A DNA stretch of 58,832 nt from Bryobacterales bacterium (GCA_003167495.1 PMSX01000182.1:1-58832), one strand, 5' to 3'; counted from the stretch's first letter, positions 45,800 to 54,976 are shown. The notes: a model not told the origin generated them from the sequence alone. Numbers and translations: made by a program.

Positions 45800-46132
45800 G
45801 TGAGTTTGGCCAAGAATGCACAGCGATCGGTGAGGCTGAATCCAGCCGAAGACAAGATGTTCAAGGACGCGTGCGACGCGGCTGGTTTGGAGCCGGCGGA
45901 CGCGATGCGAGCGGCCCTGATGGAGTGGACGCAAAACCGGAAAGACAATGTACGGCTGAAGGCGCTGGAGGAGTCGAACAACCTGCTCGTGGATGCAATC
46001 GTCGCACTTACTGAACGGTTCGATGCGTGTGTCCAGATCAACCTGCCGGGGGACGATCCGACCGCCAAAATGGTGAGGGATGCAGTGAGTGCCAAAGCGG
46101 AGCAACCGGAGCCTGTCGGAGCGGGGGCATAG
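45800..46132 (+). CDS. Small DNA-binding accessory protein (TrwA-like position)
   Basis: 110 residues, GTG start. The N-terminus (AQRSVRLNPAEDKMFKDACDAAGLEPADAMRAALMEW) has the strand-helix-helix pattern of ribbon-helix-helix proteins; the C-terminal half is a helix rich in Leu, Glu and Asn that may oligomerise. Its stop directly abuts the coupling-protein ATG. With the relaxase downstream this mirrors trwA-trwB-trwC of R388, in which TrwA binds oriT and stimulates the relaxase and coupling protein. The fold is inferred by pattern; no direct homologue recognised. Confidence 0.65.
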   Translation: MSLAKNAQRSVRLNPAEDKMFKDACDAAGLEPADAMRAALMEWTQNRKDNVRLKALEESNNLLVDAIVALTERFDACVQINLPGDDPTAKMVRDAVSAKAEQPEPVGAGA

Positions 46133-48607
46133 ATGGAAAAGCGCGAGGGGATTTCGCCGATTCGGACGCCGGGATTGTGGGGCAAAGACCTGGCGATCGA
46201 CGCCCGGCAGAACAAGCTCTACTACACCCACAAGCTCGGCTGCTGGCTCGCTGCGATAGAGGAACGGTTGCCCCGGGCGGCGACGGAAAAAGGGAACCGC
46301 TGGGGTGGCCTTTTGTACCGTTTGCCGGTTGGGGTGTGGGCCGGAATGTGGGCCGGGTTGGTTTGCTTCTGGCCGTGGTTTCTGATCTGGTTCGGACGCT
46401 CGGGAGATATGCGCCGGGAGTGTCAGGGACTCTACCTCGCCGCGTGGTTTGAGGACCGCTTTGCACGAGCGGTTACGGGCGGCGTGGACTGGCGGATTGC
46501 GCTCGGGTTGGGGCTCGCGCTTTTGGTCGCGGGTATAGCCATCGTTCACTGGTCTAAGGAGCGGGGATTCCTCACCAAGTTTGCCGCCGTTGTGATCGGA
46601 TCGGCGCTGAGTTTTGCGGGGATCGCGGGAGAATTGGCGCTTGTGTTGTTCAGCATCGCGCCGCCGGAGGGGAAGGCAAACGTGGCTAGGGCGGTTTACC
46701 AGTTCGTGAAGCGGGTCGAGCCGCCCGAATACGCGGCGGGCCGGGATGCGGATGGGACGATCAAGTTGCCGGTCTGGATGAGTGGGAAAGAGCCGGTTGT
46801 GGATCGTATCGATGGGACACGGCGAGTGTGGATGAGTGTCGAGCCTGGGCGGCTGGTCACGTGGCTGGACCGGGAGGTGTACCACGGGCCGCTGGCACTC
46901 CGGTATGCCCTGCTGTTGGTGTGCGAGTTGGTCACTTTGACGGGGCTGTATGTGGCCGGTCGCACCTGGGATTGGTGGCGGCGGAAGCGGGCGATGGATG
47001 GGGTGTATCGCCGTGGCGCGCGGTTGGTTTCGTTGAAGGAATGGAACCGCCAATCCATTGGTCCCTGGTGGATGAGACAGCGACTCGGAATGAGCCTTCG
47101 GGTGAGTGCCAATGGGGGCTGTGCCCATATCTCCACGAAGAAGATGATCACGCACATGGTGGAGTTCATCAAGACCGGAGGCGGCAAGACGATCAACCAT
47201 ACCCAGATTCTCAAAATCGCGGAGCAGAACGACTGGGTCGTGATCTGTTCCGGGGCGGAGTTGATGCAGAAGTTTCACCGGACGGAGCGCGGCGACTATA
47301 TCATCGATCCGACGCTGAAACTGTGTGCTACTTGGGCGACGGAAAAGGAGATCGTAAACCCGATTGCCGGTCGCGGATTGACGGCCGGCATTTTCCCGAT
47401 GGGGCCGGGGGAAATCAAGTTTTTCACCGACGCGGTTCAGGAGGGACTGGCGGACATCATATATCGCTACTCATCCACAAATGCGCCGGGCATGCCAGAC
47501 AAAGAAGAGGCCACTACCCGGAACTTGGCCAAGTGGCTCCGCAATCCGGGCAAGCACATAATGCGCCGCGCAAAGGGTACGAGCATTGCGGCGCGCATGA
47601 ACCCCAAAAGCGGGGATCAGTTCGCAGGCATGGAGGGCATGTTCGCCTCGGCCTCGAACGGGTTTGGAATGATGCCTTGCGCGGGCGAGGGGCATAACGA
47701 GTTTTGCGCACGGCTCTGGGTCGAAAAACTGAATCGCGGCGAGCAGCCGGGGTGGATTTGGTTCCCGGCATCGGGCGTGACCGAGAAGGCGATCAAGCCG
47801 GTGACGACGGCGGTCTTGAATTACATACTGGCGCTCTTGCGGGACGCGAAAGACGACGTGAGCAAGCGGCGCCAGTTGGTCATCGCGATCGACGAGATCG
47901 TGACCAACTTCAATCACATTGACGAATTCGAGGCGGCTATTACAAACCTCCGAAAGTTCGGCGTGATGATCGTCTTCGGCGCGCACGCGATCGCCGCGCT
48001 GCGGGAGATCTACGGCCACGAACGAACCGAAGTTATCGTCGGGCAGCCGGGTTTGCAACTGATCGGACCAACGGATTCAAACGAGAGCGCTGAGTATGCC
48101 TCCGCGGTGCTCGGCAAGCAGGACGTCTGGGTGCTCAAACAAAACGCCACGCCGAAACCGGAAGGCGGCCACCGATCACTGAACTACTCGCTGGACACCG
48201 AAAGGGATCGGGCGCTGGTGACGGCCGATGATATCAAGGGGTTAAAGGACCGTCATGGCTATCTACGGTCCGGTGGATTCGTTGTACCGATTCTGCTTTC
48301 CTATCGTGAATTGCCCAAGCAAGAATTTGAACGTCGCGAGATCCGGCTAGTGATTGACGACGATCCCGACGAGGAACCAGTCCAACAGCCGGGCGTTCCG
48401 CCGAAAGGCGAAACGGTAGCCAAGATTGACGGAGGTCCGGCCATCCCCTACAAAGCCGTGCAGCCACAAATCGAAGCGGCCGTGGCGGCGGAGGCGAAGC
48501 AGCGGAAGATGCTGCGCGTGCTGGCGTTCATCAACACCCGGAAGCAGGGTGAGTTGCCGTTGGGACCGGCTCTTCGGCATACGGAACCGGCGGGAGTAGG
48601 GCGGTGA
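46133..48607 (+). CDS. Type IV coupling protein (VirD4/TraD/TrwB family)
   Basis: 824 residues. Membrane helices lie near 58-85, 121-141, 147-175 and 257-277, more than the usual two. The ATPase domain follows: a P-loop FIKTGGGKTIN (Lys352) that lacks the usual first glycine, Walker B LVIAIDEI (Asp587-Glu588), and late motifs including IVGQPGLQLIGPTDSN and YLRSGGFVVPILLSY typical of TrwB/TraD. It would pump the relaxase-DNA complex into the trb channel. Starts right after the small DNA-binding gene. The C-terminal 90 residues are charged and perhaps bind the relaxosome. Confidence 0.9.
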   Translation: MEKREGISPIRTPGLWGKDLAIDARQNKLYYTHKLGCWLAAIEERLPRAATEKGNRWGGLLYRLPVGVWAGMWAGLVCFWPWFLIWFGRSGDMRRECQGLYLAAWFEDRFARAVTGGVDWRIALGLGLALLVAGIAIVHWSKERGFLTKFAAVVIGSALSFAGIAGELALVLFSIAPPEGKANVARAVYQFVKRVEPPEYAAGRDADGTIKLPVWMSGKEPVVDRIDGTRRVWMSVEPGRLVTWLDREVYHGPLALRYALLLVCELVTLTGLYVAGRTWDWWRRKRAMDGVYRRGARLVSLKEWNRQSIGPWWMRQRLGMSLRVSANGGCAHISTKKMITHMVEFIKTGGGKTINHTQILKIAEQNDWVVICSGAELMQKFHRTERGDYIIDPTLKLCATWATEKEIVNPIAGRGLTAGIFPMGPGEIKFFTDAVQEGLADIIYRYSSTNAPGMPDKEEATTRNLAKWLRNPGKHIMRRAKGTSIAARMNPKSGDQFAGMEGMFASASNGFGMMPCAGEGHNEFCARLWVEKLNRGEQPGWIWFPASGVTEKAIKPVTTAVLNYILALLRDAKDDVSKRRQLVIAIDEIVTNFNHIDEFEAAITNLRKFGVMIVFGAHAIAALREIYGHERTEVIVGQPGLQLIGPTDSNESAEYASAVLGKQDVWVLKQNATPKPEGGHRSLNYSLDTERDRALVTADDIKGLKDRHGYLRSGGFVVPILLSYRELPKQEFERREIRLVIDDDPDEEPVQQPGVPPKGETVAKIDGGPAIPYKAVQPQIEAAVAAEAKQRKMLRVLAFINTRKQGELPLGPALRHTEPAGVGR

Positions 48608-48709
48608 GTGTGTTCCATTGCCGGAACGGTTTGCGGGTTGCGTGAGAAGGAAATGTGTGAGAAGAAAAGGAGTGAAAGTGGCGAAAAGTAAATCTTGTTA
48701 TCGTAGTCG

Positions 48710-48730
48710 GCACGTCACGTGCTGTATAAA
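48710..48730 (+). promoter_or_regulatory. Palindrome plus -10-like box before the small membrane gene
   Basis: GCACGTCACGTGC (48710-48722) is a perfect palindrome with one central base, followed two bases later by TATAAA (48725-48730). A strong ribosome site AAAGGAGG lies 13 bases further on. No good -35 is seen, so transcription could depend on an activator, or a repressor could bind the palindrome. Confidence 0.4.
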
Positions 48731-48756
48731 TTTCTGGCGGGAAAAGGAGGTGCAAA

Positions 48757-48993
48757 TTGCTTAAGTATTGGTTGGCCTATGAATTCGGCGCGACGTTCCC
48801 CCGGCTGGTTTTGGGCGGGGCGTTGGTGCTTTTCGGCCTGGTTGTTTTGGTTGGGGCCGTGAGCGCGATCAGCTATGCTGTTCATCCGTTCCACTACGAA
48901 AAGCGCGGCAACGGCTGGGCGGAAGTGCCTGGCCGGATCGAATCGCCGATTGATCGGATTATTGGAAAGCGAAACGCGGAGCGAAGGAAGTAA
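48757..48993 (+). CDS. Small single-span membrane protein
   Basis: 78 residues from a TTG with AAAGGAGG six bases upstream. One long hydrophobic segment (about 15-42, RLVLGGALVLFGLVVLVGAV) and a basic tail. It lies between the coupling-protein and relaxase genes; the relaxase GTG comes 7 bases after its stop. No family recognised. Its place suggests a coupling-complex accessory. Confidence 0.65.
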   Translation: MLKYWLAYEFGATFPRLVLGGALVLFGLVVLVGAVSAISYAVHPFHYEKRGNGWAEVPGRIESPIDRIIGKRNAERRK

Positions 48994-48999
48994 GCGTCC

Positions 49000-51900
49000 G
49001 TGGGCTCCGTCGAAATCTCGAAGCCTCACCAAGACGTTCCGCGCCTGATCGAGTACCACAGAAAGCATCTCGCCGGGCAGGATCAAATCAACTATGACCG
49101 CGCGCTCCTCAATGCGATAGCAGCCCTAGAAGAGGGGCGTGCGGTTGAGTCTCCAGCCGTTGCCGGCGCGGGTATAGGTGTGGGCGGATACGCTTCGCCC
49201 AAACGCTACTACCAACAGGAAGGCCGCACCCTGGGCTGGCACGGCCATCTCGCCGCGCATTACGATCTCATCGGCAAGCCGGTCGACGACCGCACCTTTG
49301 AAATGCTAGGACGCGGGCAGGATCCGCAAGGTGTTCAGCACATCCGCAAGTACGCCGACTCGGATCCATTTTCAGAGAGCGCGTGGAAAGGGCGGCTGAA
49401 ATGGACGACGGGTGAGGCGTGGAAGCGCAAGACGGAAAAGCAAACCGCACTCTTGCGGGAAATCGCGCCTGGTGCGAAACGGCCCGCCCGCGAACCGGCC
49501 CAAGCCCGAAATCTCGACGCGGACTTTGCGGCGGCGCGGAATGCAGCCAGTACGGATGAAGAGGCGAGGTCCCGGCGCAAACCCAAGTATCAGCCGAAAG
49601 CGGGCGAGTTCGACGCTAACGCGATCGACATCCGGGAACTGTGGCACGATCTGGGCGGCGGGAGGCTCACCAAAGACGGCCGCGGGCGCGCGTTCTGGCG
49701 CGACGGGAAGGACTTCAACGTATCGGTCGGCAAGAAGGGAAACAACTTCAAAGATTTCGTGTCTGGTGAAGGTGGCGGGACTATTCACCTAGCCGCGTTG
49801 GCGTGGGGGGGTTCCGATTGGGACGCGGCGAAGCGTTTGCGGGAAGAGTACGGCGCCGGGAATGGACTCACGCCGGCAGTCGTGCGCGCACCGGATCCAA
49901 AACCGGAGCCGGCTCAGAATGTTTCGCCGGAACACATAGCGCGGCTGAAGCGGATGCACGCGATCGCGGCGGAGCACTTTCAAGCGAAGCTGGCTGCGCA
50001 TAGCGGGGCCTCGGTCTCCGCTTATCTGGACGGGCGTAGCGTGAGCGCGGCGGTGCGGAAACATTTTCGCCTGGGGGCTTCGGATTCAAGCGATGACCTG
50101 GCGCGAAAGCTCGAGAAGGACTTCACGGCCGAGGAGCTGAAGGACTCCCAGTTGGTCTACTGGCGCGATGGGCAATGGCGGGACAAATTCAAGGACCGGC
50201 TCATGATTCCCATCTGGGACCGGCAGGGCGATGTGGTCGCCTTCGCCGGGCGCAAGCTGCGCGACGAGGCGGATGGTCCCAAATACCGCAATAGCGCGGA
50301 ATCGCCGATTTACCGGAAGAGCGAAATTCTCTACGGCGCGCCGGATGCGGGAGCCGCGCAAACGGGGCGGACGGTGGTGGTGGAAAGCTATTTCGATGCG
50401 TGGGCAAACTGGGACTCAGGCGTTACGGATGCCCGGGCGCTTTGCGGTACGGCATTGACGCGGGAACAGATCGCGATTCTGAAGGCGATTGGCAGCGATG
50501 TGGTTTTGTGCCTAGACTCGGGCGTCGATGAGTTCGACAAGGGACAAGCCGCCCAAGAAAAGCACATCCTTCAGCTCCTGGCTGCAGGCCTCCGGGCTCA
50601 GGCGATCAATCTGGAACCCGCCGCCCAAAAAAGCGATTCCTTTGAATACGCCGTGGCTTATGGCGGCGCTGCACTTAAGGAGCGGGTGAACAATCCCGGA
50701 ACGCTGGTCGAATGGCTTGCGGGGCGCGCAAACGTCAAATTTGCCACGTCCGCGGGCGTTGACGAAAAGAAAGCGCTCGCCTGGATGCGGGAGATGTTGG
50801 CACCCGCGGCGAGAGATCTGCGGCCGGAGCTGGCGAGGGAACTGGAGTGGTACCTGCAGGTGATACCGCGGCCGGACCGGAAAGACACCGCGGGGTGGGA
50901 CATGGTTCTCGCCACGCCGAAGAGCTATTCGCTGGCGGCGATCGCTGGTGGGGATACGCGTCTGCTTGAAGGGATTGAAGCCGCGGCGCTCGGAACTTTG
51001 GACAAAGCCGAGTTCGGCGTGATGGGGCGGCTGGGCGGCAATCGACCGCACGAGCATACCGGGAAGTGGGCGGCCGCCGTCTTCCATCACTTGACGGCGC
51101 GGCCGGTTGAGGGGGTAGCGCCGAATCCGCACAACCACTACCACTGCTTCTTTTTCAACCAGACGCTTTGCGAAGACGGGCAGATTCGCTCGATGGATCC
51201 AAACGATATCTTCGCCCGGCAGAAATATCTGGACGCCCGTTTTCAATGCGCGGTCGCGAATGTAGCTCGGCGGTGCGGGTACGATCCGAAACCCCACGGC
51301 CGCGGCGAATGGTCAGAGATTGCGGGCTATTCTCCCGGGCTGCTGAAGGCGATGGCGCTGCGTTCCGAAGAAATCAACGCCGAAAAGGAACGTCTCGGGA
51401 TGGAGGGCGCGGAGGCCGACGACATCGTTGGTAAACGCCTCCGCCGCAAAAAGGAAGATTGGAAACCGGAAGCGCTCCTGAATGCCTGGCGCGAGACCGC
51501 GAAGACCACGGGTGACGATTTCGAAGCGGTACGGAAACAGGCCGAAGAGCGCGGCTACCAAGGCTGGGACAAAGAGCACCGCGCTCTGATGGCCGAGCAC
51601 GCGATCGACTGGGCGATCACCGCCGAGATGGAGCATCAGGCGGTGCTCAGTGATTACGAAATTCTCGCCAAGGCGTTTCAATACCGGCTCGACGGCTATC
51701 TCAGCCCAAATGACATTGAGGCGGCTTATGAGCGGCGTTTGAGGCAGAGCTACGGTGAGAACGGCGGGATGGTGCTAGCGGACCACTACCGGGCAGGACG
51801 CCCAGGTGAGCGTTACACCACCACAGCCATGCAGCGGGCCGAGGAGGAATGTATTCAGGCGGCGATCCGAGGCCTTGGCACGATGCAGCCTCTGACGGGG

Positions 51901-53604
51901 TTGACGCGCGAGGAGCTGCGCGGCATGCGGGACATCATCATGTCCAACGGGGAAAAGAGGCCGCTCAACGACAAGCAGATGTGGGCGGTCCATGAAATCG
52001 TGAAGGGCACAAACCAGTACACGCTGATCAACGGCGCCGCCGGTGTCGGCAAAACGAGCTTACTGAAGCTGGTGAAGACTGTCATCGAGAGCCACTCCGA
52101 GCACCTGTTCGAAATCGTCGGCCTTGGTCCTACGACGATTTCGACCAACAATCTGGCTGGAGTGGGGATAGAGTGTCAGACGTTCGCGGCGTTTAATCTC
52201 AAGCGACACGACGCCGAAAATGATCCGGCGCGTTACTACGTCTGCGACGAGGTTGGGATGTTGGCCACGGTGGATTTTCTCGCCTTCACGAGAATTGTAC
52301 GGCCGGGGATCGACCGCGTGATTCTGATTGGCGACAAGAATCAGCATCAAGCCGTGGGAGCGGGGCGCGTGTTCTGGCAGATGCAGGACTGCGGCATTCC
52401 GACCATCTACCTCGATAAGATCGTCCGGCAGGATGCAAACCCAAAACTGAAGTCGGCCATCGAGCACATCCATGGGTCATTCCAGCGAGGCAAGGAAAAG
52501 CTGGTTCTCTCGGCCATGCGGATCCTCGATCGAGACCTGGACGCCATCCAAGAGAACGGCCATAGGCGCCGGCGGATCGAGAAGATGGTGGACTTCTATC
52601 TGGTGGATCCAGAAAGTACGCTGCTTATCGCTCCGGACAACGCGACCAGGCGGGCGGTCAACGATGCAGTGCAAGAAGCACTTTTCCGAACGGGCGAACT
52701 AGACCGAGACACCCGTGTAGATCTTCCCATGATGGCGGGCATCAAGCAGATGCGCAAAGCGGACCTGCGACGGGCGACTCGCTACGAGGTAGGCGATGTG
52801 ATTCGCTGGGGCAAAAGTACCACTCTGGGCGGCCGGACCGGAACCGTCCTCGGGCCCAACGCGCGAATCGAGCGCGGCGAGTATACGGAAGTCGTGGGGA
52901 TCGATCCGGCGAACAACCGCCTGAAGATCCGGACACGCCTGGGCGAAGTCGAGTATGCGGCAACGGCGGCGCAAGGGGAAGTCTACCGGGCGGAGCTGCG
53001 GGCGTTCGCGGTTGGCGAGCGCGTGCGGGTAACGCGGCCGTGGGTCGCGGAAGACGAGCAAGGGCGGCTGCACAAAGTACCGAATGGGGCGATTGGCGTC
53101 ATTCGCGAATTGAACGCGGAGGGTGCGGGCGTCGTTGAGTTTGAGAAGGGTTTGCGCGTTCAATGGGATGCCCGCGAGTTTCCGCATATGGGGCTCGGGT
53201 ATTGCACCACGAGTCACAGCGCGCAGTCGTTAACGTTTGATCGCGTCGCCATCCACATCGATACAGGCAATTCGAAAGTCCGGGGCCTGGTCGATCGGGT
53301 CCTGGCTTACGTCGGTTTCAGCAGGGCGGCACGGGAGTTGATGGTCGTCACAGACGACAAAGAATTCCTGATGGGAGAACAGTCGCCGCTTTTGAAGCAT
53401 TTCGTCAAACCCACTGCGCTGTCTCCCAACTGGGCGCAGAGTGAGGCGGAAGATGTCGCCGAGTCCCGCCGGTACCGCCAAGTGAATCAGGATAGTGGGC
53501 CGGGCGCGGCGCCGCAGCAGCAAGTGAAAGTACATGATGGAGTCTTACAACAAAATGTCAACGATCATCAGCACACCGCCGGACGTCGTCGGTTCGGTTT
53601 CTGA
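49000..53604 (+). CDS. MobF relaxase-helicase with an inserted DnaG-like primase region
   Basis: 1534 residues, GTG start, AAGGAAG upstream. The TrwC/TraI-type relaxase begins at residues 4-20 (VEISKP...IEYH), continues with Tyr70-Tyr71 and WHGHLA...GKPVDDRTF (70-111), and resumes only at about 628: AGWDMVLATPKSYSL, GGNRPHEHTGKWAAAVFHH and the metal histidines His697, His711 and His713. Between them (about 205-540) sit a CHC2-like domain without cysteines (205-285) and a Toprim domain (456-535: VVVESYFDAW, LCGTALT, VVLCLDSGVDEFD) as in DnaG. The C-terminal RecD/TraI-type helicase has Walker A GAAGVGKTS (1012-1020), Walker B YVCDEVGM, GDKNQHQAVGAG and the final SHSAQSLTFD and YVGFSRAARELMVV. 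It would nick oriT, unwind the strand and possibly prime synthesis. The nested order is unusual. Confidence 0.93.
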   Translation: MGSVEISKPHQDVPRLIEYHRKHLAGQDQINYDRALLNAIAALEEGRAVESPAVAGAGIGVGGYASPKRYYQQEGRTLGWHGHLAAHYDLIGKPVDDRTFEMLGRGQDPQGVQHIRKYADSDPFSESAWKGRLKWTTGEAWKRKTEKQTALLREIAPGAKRPAREPAQARNLDADFAAARNAASTDEEARSRRKPKYQPKAGEFDANAIDIRELWHDLGGGRLTKDGRGRAFWRDGKDFNVSVGKKGNNFKDFVSGEGGGTIHLAALAWGGSDWDAAKRLREEYGAGNGLTPAVVRAPDPKPEPAQNVSPEHIARLKRMHAIAAEHFQAKLAAHSGASVSAYLDGRSVSAAVRKHFRLGASDSSDDLARKLEKDFTAEELKDSQLVYWRDGQWRDKFKDRLMIPIWDRQGDVVAFAGRKLRDEADGPKYRNSAESPIYRKSEILYGAPDAGAAQTGRTVVVESYFDAWANWDSGVTDARALCGTALTREQIAILKAIGSDVVLCLDSGVDEFDKGQAAQEKHILQLLAAGLRAQAINLEPAAQKSDSFEYAVAYGGAALKERVNNPGTLVEWLAGRANVKFATSAGVDEKKALAWMREMLAPAARDLRPELARELEWYLQVIPRPDRKDTAGWDMVLATPKSYSLAAIAGGDTRLLEGIEAAALGTLDKAEFGVMGRLGGNRPHEHTGKWAAAVFHHLTARPVEGVAPNPHNHYHCFFFNQTLCEDGQIRSMDPNDIFARQKYLDARFQCAVANVARRCGYDPKPHGRGEWSEIAGYSPGLLKAMALRSEEINAEKERLGMEGAEADDIVGKRLRRKKEDWKPEALLNAWRETAKTTGDDFEAVRKQAEERGYQGWDKEHRALMAEHAIDWAITAEMEHQAVLSDYEILAKAFQYRLDGYLSPNDIEAAYERRLRQSYGENGGMVLADHYRAGRPGERYTTTAMQRAEEECIQAAIRGLGTMQPLTGLTREELRGMRDIIMSNGEKRPLNDKQMWAVHEIVKGTNQYTLINGAAGVGKTSLLKLVKTVIESHSEHLFEIVGLGPTTISTNNLAGVGIECQTFAAFNLKRHDAENDPARYYVCDEVGMLATVDFLAFTRIVRPGIDRVILIGDKNQHQAVGAGRVFWQMQDCGIPTIYLDKIVRQDANPKLKSAIEHIHGSFQRGKEKLVLSAMRILDRDLDAIQENGHRRRRIEKMVDFYLVDPESTLLIAPDNATRRAVNDAVQEALFRTGELDRDTRVDLPMMAGIKQMRKADLRRATRYEVGDVIRWGKSTTLGGRTGTVLGPNARIERGEYTEVVGIDPANNRLKIRTRLGEVEYAATAAQGEVYRAELRAFAVGERVRVTRPWVAEDEQGRLHKVPNGAIGVIRELNAEGAGVVEFEKGLRVQWDAREFPHMGLGYCTTSHSAQSLTFDRVAIHIDTGNSKVRGLVDRVLAYVGFSRAARELMVVTDDKEFLMGEQSPLLKHFVKPTALSPNWAQSEAEDVAESRRYRQVNQDSGPGAAPQQQVKVHDGVLQQNVNDHQHTAGRRRFGF

Positions 53605-53890
53605 GTGGGAATGCCTCGCCAAAGAAGCCGGCAATCCTTTTGCTATCACGTTTATGACGGGCGCGCGCCGGGCAGTGCTGCCGTATCATGAGCTGAAGAA
53701 CGTCATCGGCACGGATACCTGCCTTACGCTGGAGTTTCATTCGCGCAAAGTGGAAATCGATGGCGAAGGATTACTGGTACTGGCCGAGCTGATCGGCGAC
53801 CACAGGGTGCGGCGAGTGAAGCGCGTCGACCGCATTCTCTCGGTTGAAGTACTGGAATATCGCGCAAAGGAAGATGAGGACGATGCCTAG
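53534..53890 (+). CDS. Conserved-looking small protein of unknown function
   Basis: 118 residues (or 111 from the ATG at 53555, which has GGAG upstream). Its 5' part overlaps the relaxase 3' end by 50-71 bases in another frame. Content: a short beta-rich core (NPFAITFMTGARRAVLPYHELKNVI, TLEFHSRKVEIDGEGLLVLAELI) and an acidic C-terminus. The core looks like a small beta-barrel of the sort found on plasmids; no function can be given. Last gene of the transfer operon. Confidence 0.6.
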   Translation: MMESYNKMSTIISTPPDVVGSVSEWECLAKEAGNPFAITFMTGARRAVLPYHELKNVIGTDTCLTLEFHSRKVEIDGEGLLVLAELIGDHRVRRVKRVDRILSVEVLEYRAKEDEDDA

Positions 53891-54023
53891 AGGGTACAGG
53901 GCGTTGTGGGAGGGAACGGCCCGCTGGGATGGGTGACGGAAGAACAGGCGGTGAACCGGAAAGGTGCCTGTGCTCTCACTTTTTCGCAGGCCCATAGTCG
54001 TCCTTGAGCGATGGGACGACCCG

Positions 54024-54167
54024 CTATGGGGAACTTTTCTGTGAAAAGGCCACACCCTGGGTTGAGCATGGCCTGTTACCAGCGTCAACATTCACTTGAT
54101 AGCGGCGTTTGAGAAACAGCGCGAGGGCGGCGAGGAGGAGCGCGCTGGCAGTGACGAGGAGAAGCAT
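54024..54167 (-). CDS. Tiny membrane protein (second of a coupled pair)
   Basis: 47 codons starting at an ATG that directly abuts the stop of the tiny gene at 54168 (TAAATG). Residues 1-19 form one hydrophobic helix (MLLLVTASALLLAALALFL) followed by a basic KRRYQ stop-transfer. The arrangement resembles the pair at 57346-57981. Too short for family assignment. Confidence 0.35.
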   Translation of the reverse strand: MLLLVTASALLLAALALFLKRRYQVNVDAGNRPCSTQGVAFSQKSSP

Positions 54168-54257
54168 TTAGCGTCCTCCGGCGCGCAGGGCATACAGCGC
54201 GACTAAAAAAATGGCTGCGCCGACCCAGGAGAAGAATCCAGATTCCAGTGCGTCCAT
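54168..54257 (-). CDS. Tiny membrane protein (first of a coupled pair)
   Basis: 29 residues, one membrane helix (FFSWVGAAIFLVALYALRAGG). Stop and next start are adjacent. Its shape, and that of its partner, recall the very small accessory subunits of membrane complexes, but nothing proves expression. Confidence 0.35.
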   Translation of the reverse strand: MDALESGFFSWVGAAIFLVALYALRAGGR

Positions 54258-54295
54258 GGTCGCCCTTTATAACCTAATGGCACGCGTTAGCACCC

Positions 54296-54910
54296 TTAGA
54301 AAAGGGAGTCTGGCACCCGCCAGCCGTCCGACATTAGAATCAGCCCCATCTTTGCCTCTACAGGTGCGTCAGCAGCCCGCAGATCGACCGGATAAGCTTT
54401 CAGAAAAGCCGGGTCACGCATCCACGATGCGAGGTCGGTGATCTTATATGTGTAGGTCACTTGGGATATCGTTTGACCCATCATCGCTGAAGGTTCGGAG
54501 TACCGGATGATGTCCACCACTTCTTTTTTGCCGGAACAAAGACTTGTATACGATCCGCCGCCTAACGACATGCCTGCGTTTTTGTCAGCGCGCTCGAACT
54601 GTTTCCCCTTCTCCGTGATTACGTATTCGATGCCCGGGCGGGAACTCGTAAATCCAAAATCTTTGTCGATGATTGTTATGGGATGCCCGGCGATCATGCC
54701 AAGCGCCACGAGTGAATCGATCATCGGAGTGCTTGAATGCTTCCCGCCAACGTCTGCTAGTTTCTCCGGCGCCATAGCAGTGATGCAAACGGATTCCTTG
54801 TCGAGCTTCGCTTGAATCGCTTTCTTGAAATTGGAATCACTAGCTTTCTTAGGATCTGAGCAAGAGCCGAGTAAAAGCACGGCTGCTAACACAATATATG
54901 GAAATCGCAT
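54296..54910 (-). CDS. Lipoprotein of unknown function
   Basis: 204 residues with a lipoprotein signal ending LLGSC (Cys17), then SDPKKASDSNFKKAIQAKLD, a mixed helical and beta domain with an ITEKGKQFERA winged-helix-like turn, three further Cys, and a C-terminal YKITDLASWMRDP. I have seen this kind of sequence as uncharacterised lipoproteins on many genomes, but no function is known. Convergent to the transfer operon; probably an accessory gene of the element. Confidence 0.75.
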   Translation of the reverse strand: MRFPYIVLAAVLLLGSCSDPKKASDSNFKKAIQAKLDKESVCITAMAPEKLADVGGKHSSTPMIDSLVALGMIAGHPITIIDKDFGFTSSRPGIEYVITEKGKQFERADKNAGMSLGGGSYTSLCSGKKEVVDIIRYSEPSAMMGQTISQVTYTYKITDLASWMRDPAFLKAYPVDLRAADAPVEAKMGLILMSDGWRVPDSLF

Positions 54911-54976
54911 TCGGACATCTTATCTAATCCTGAGCGAATCTAATCAATGCCCGCAGGAGTCTTTTTTCACCTTCTA

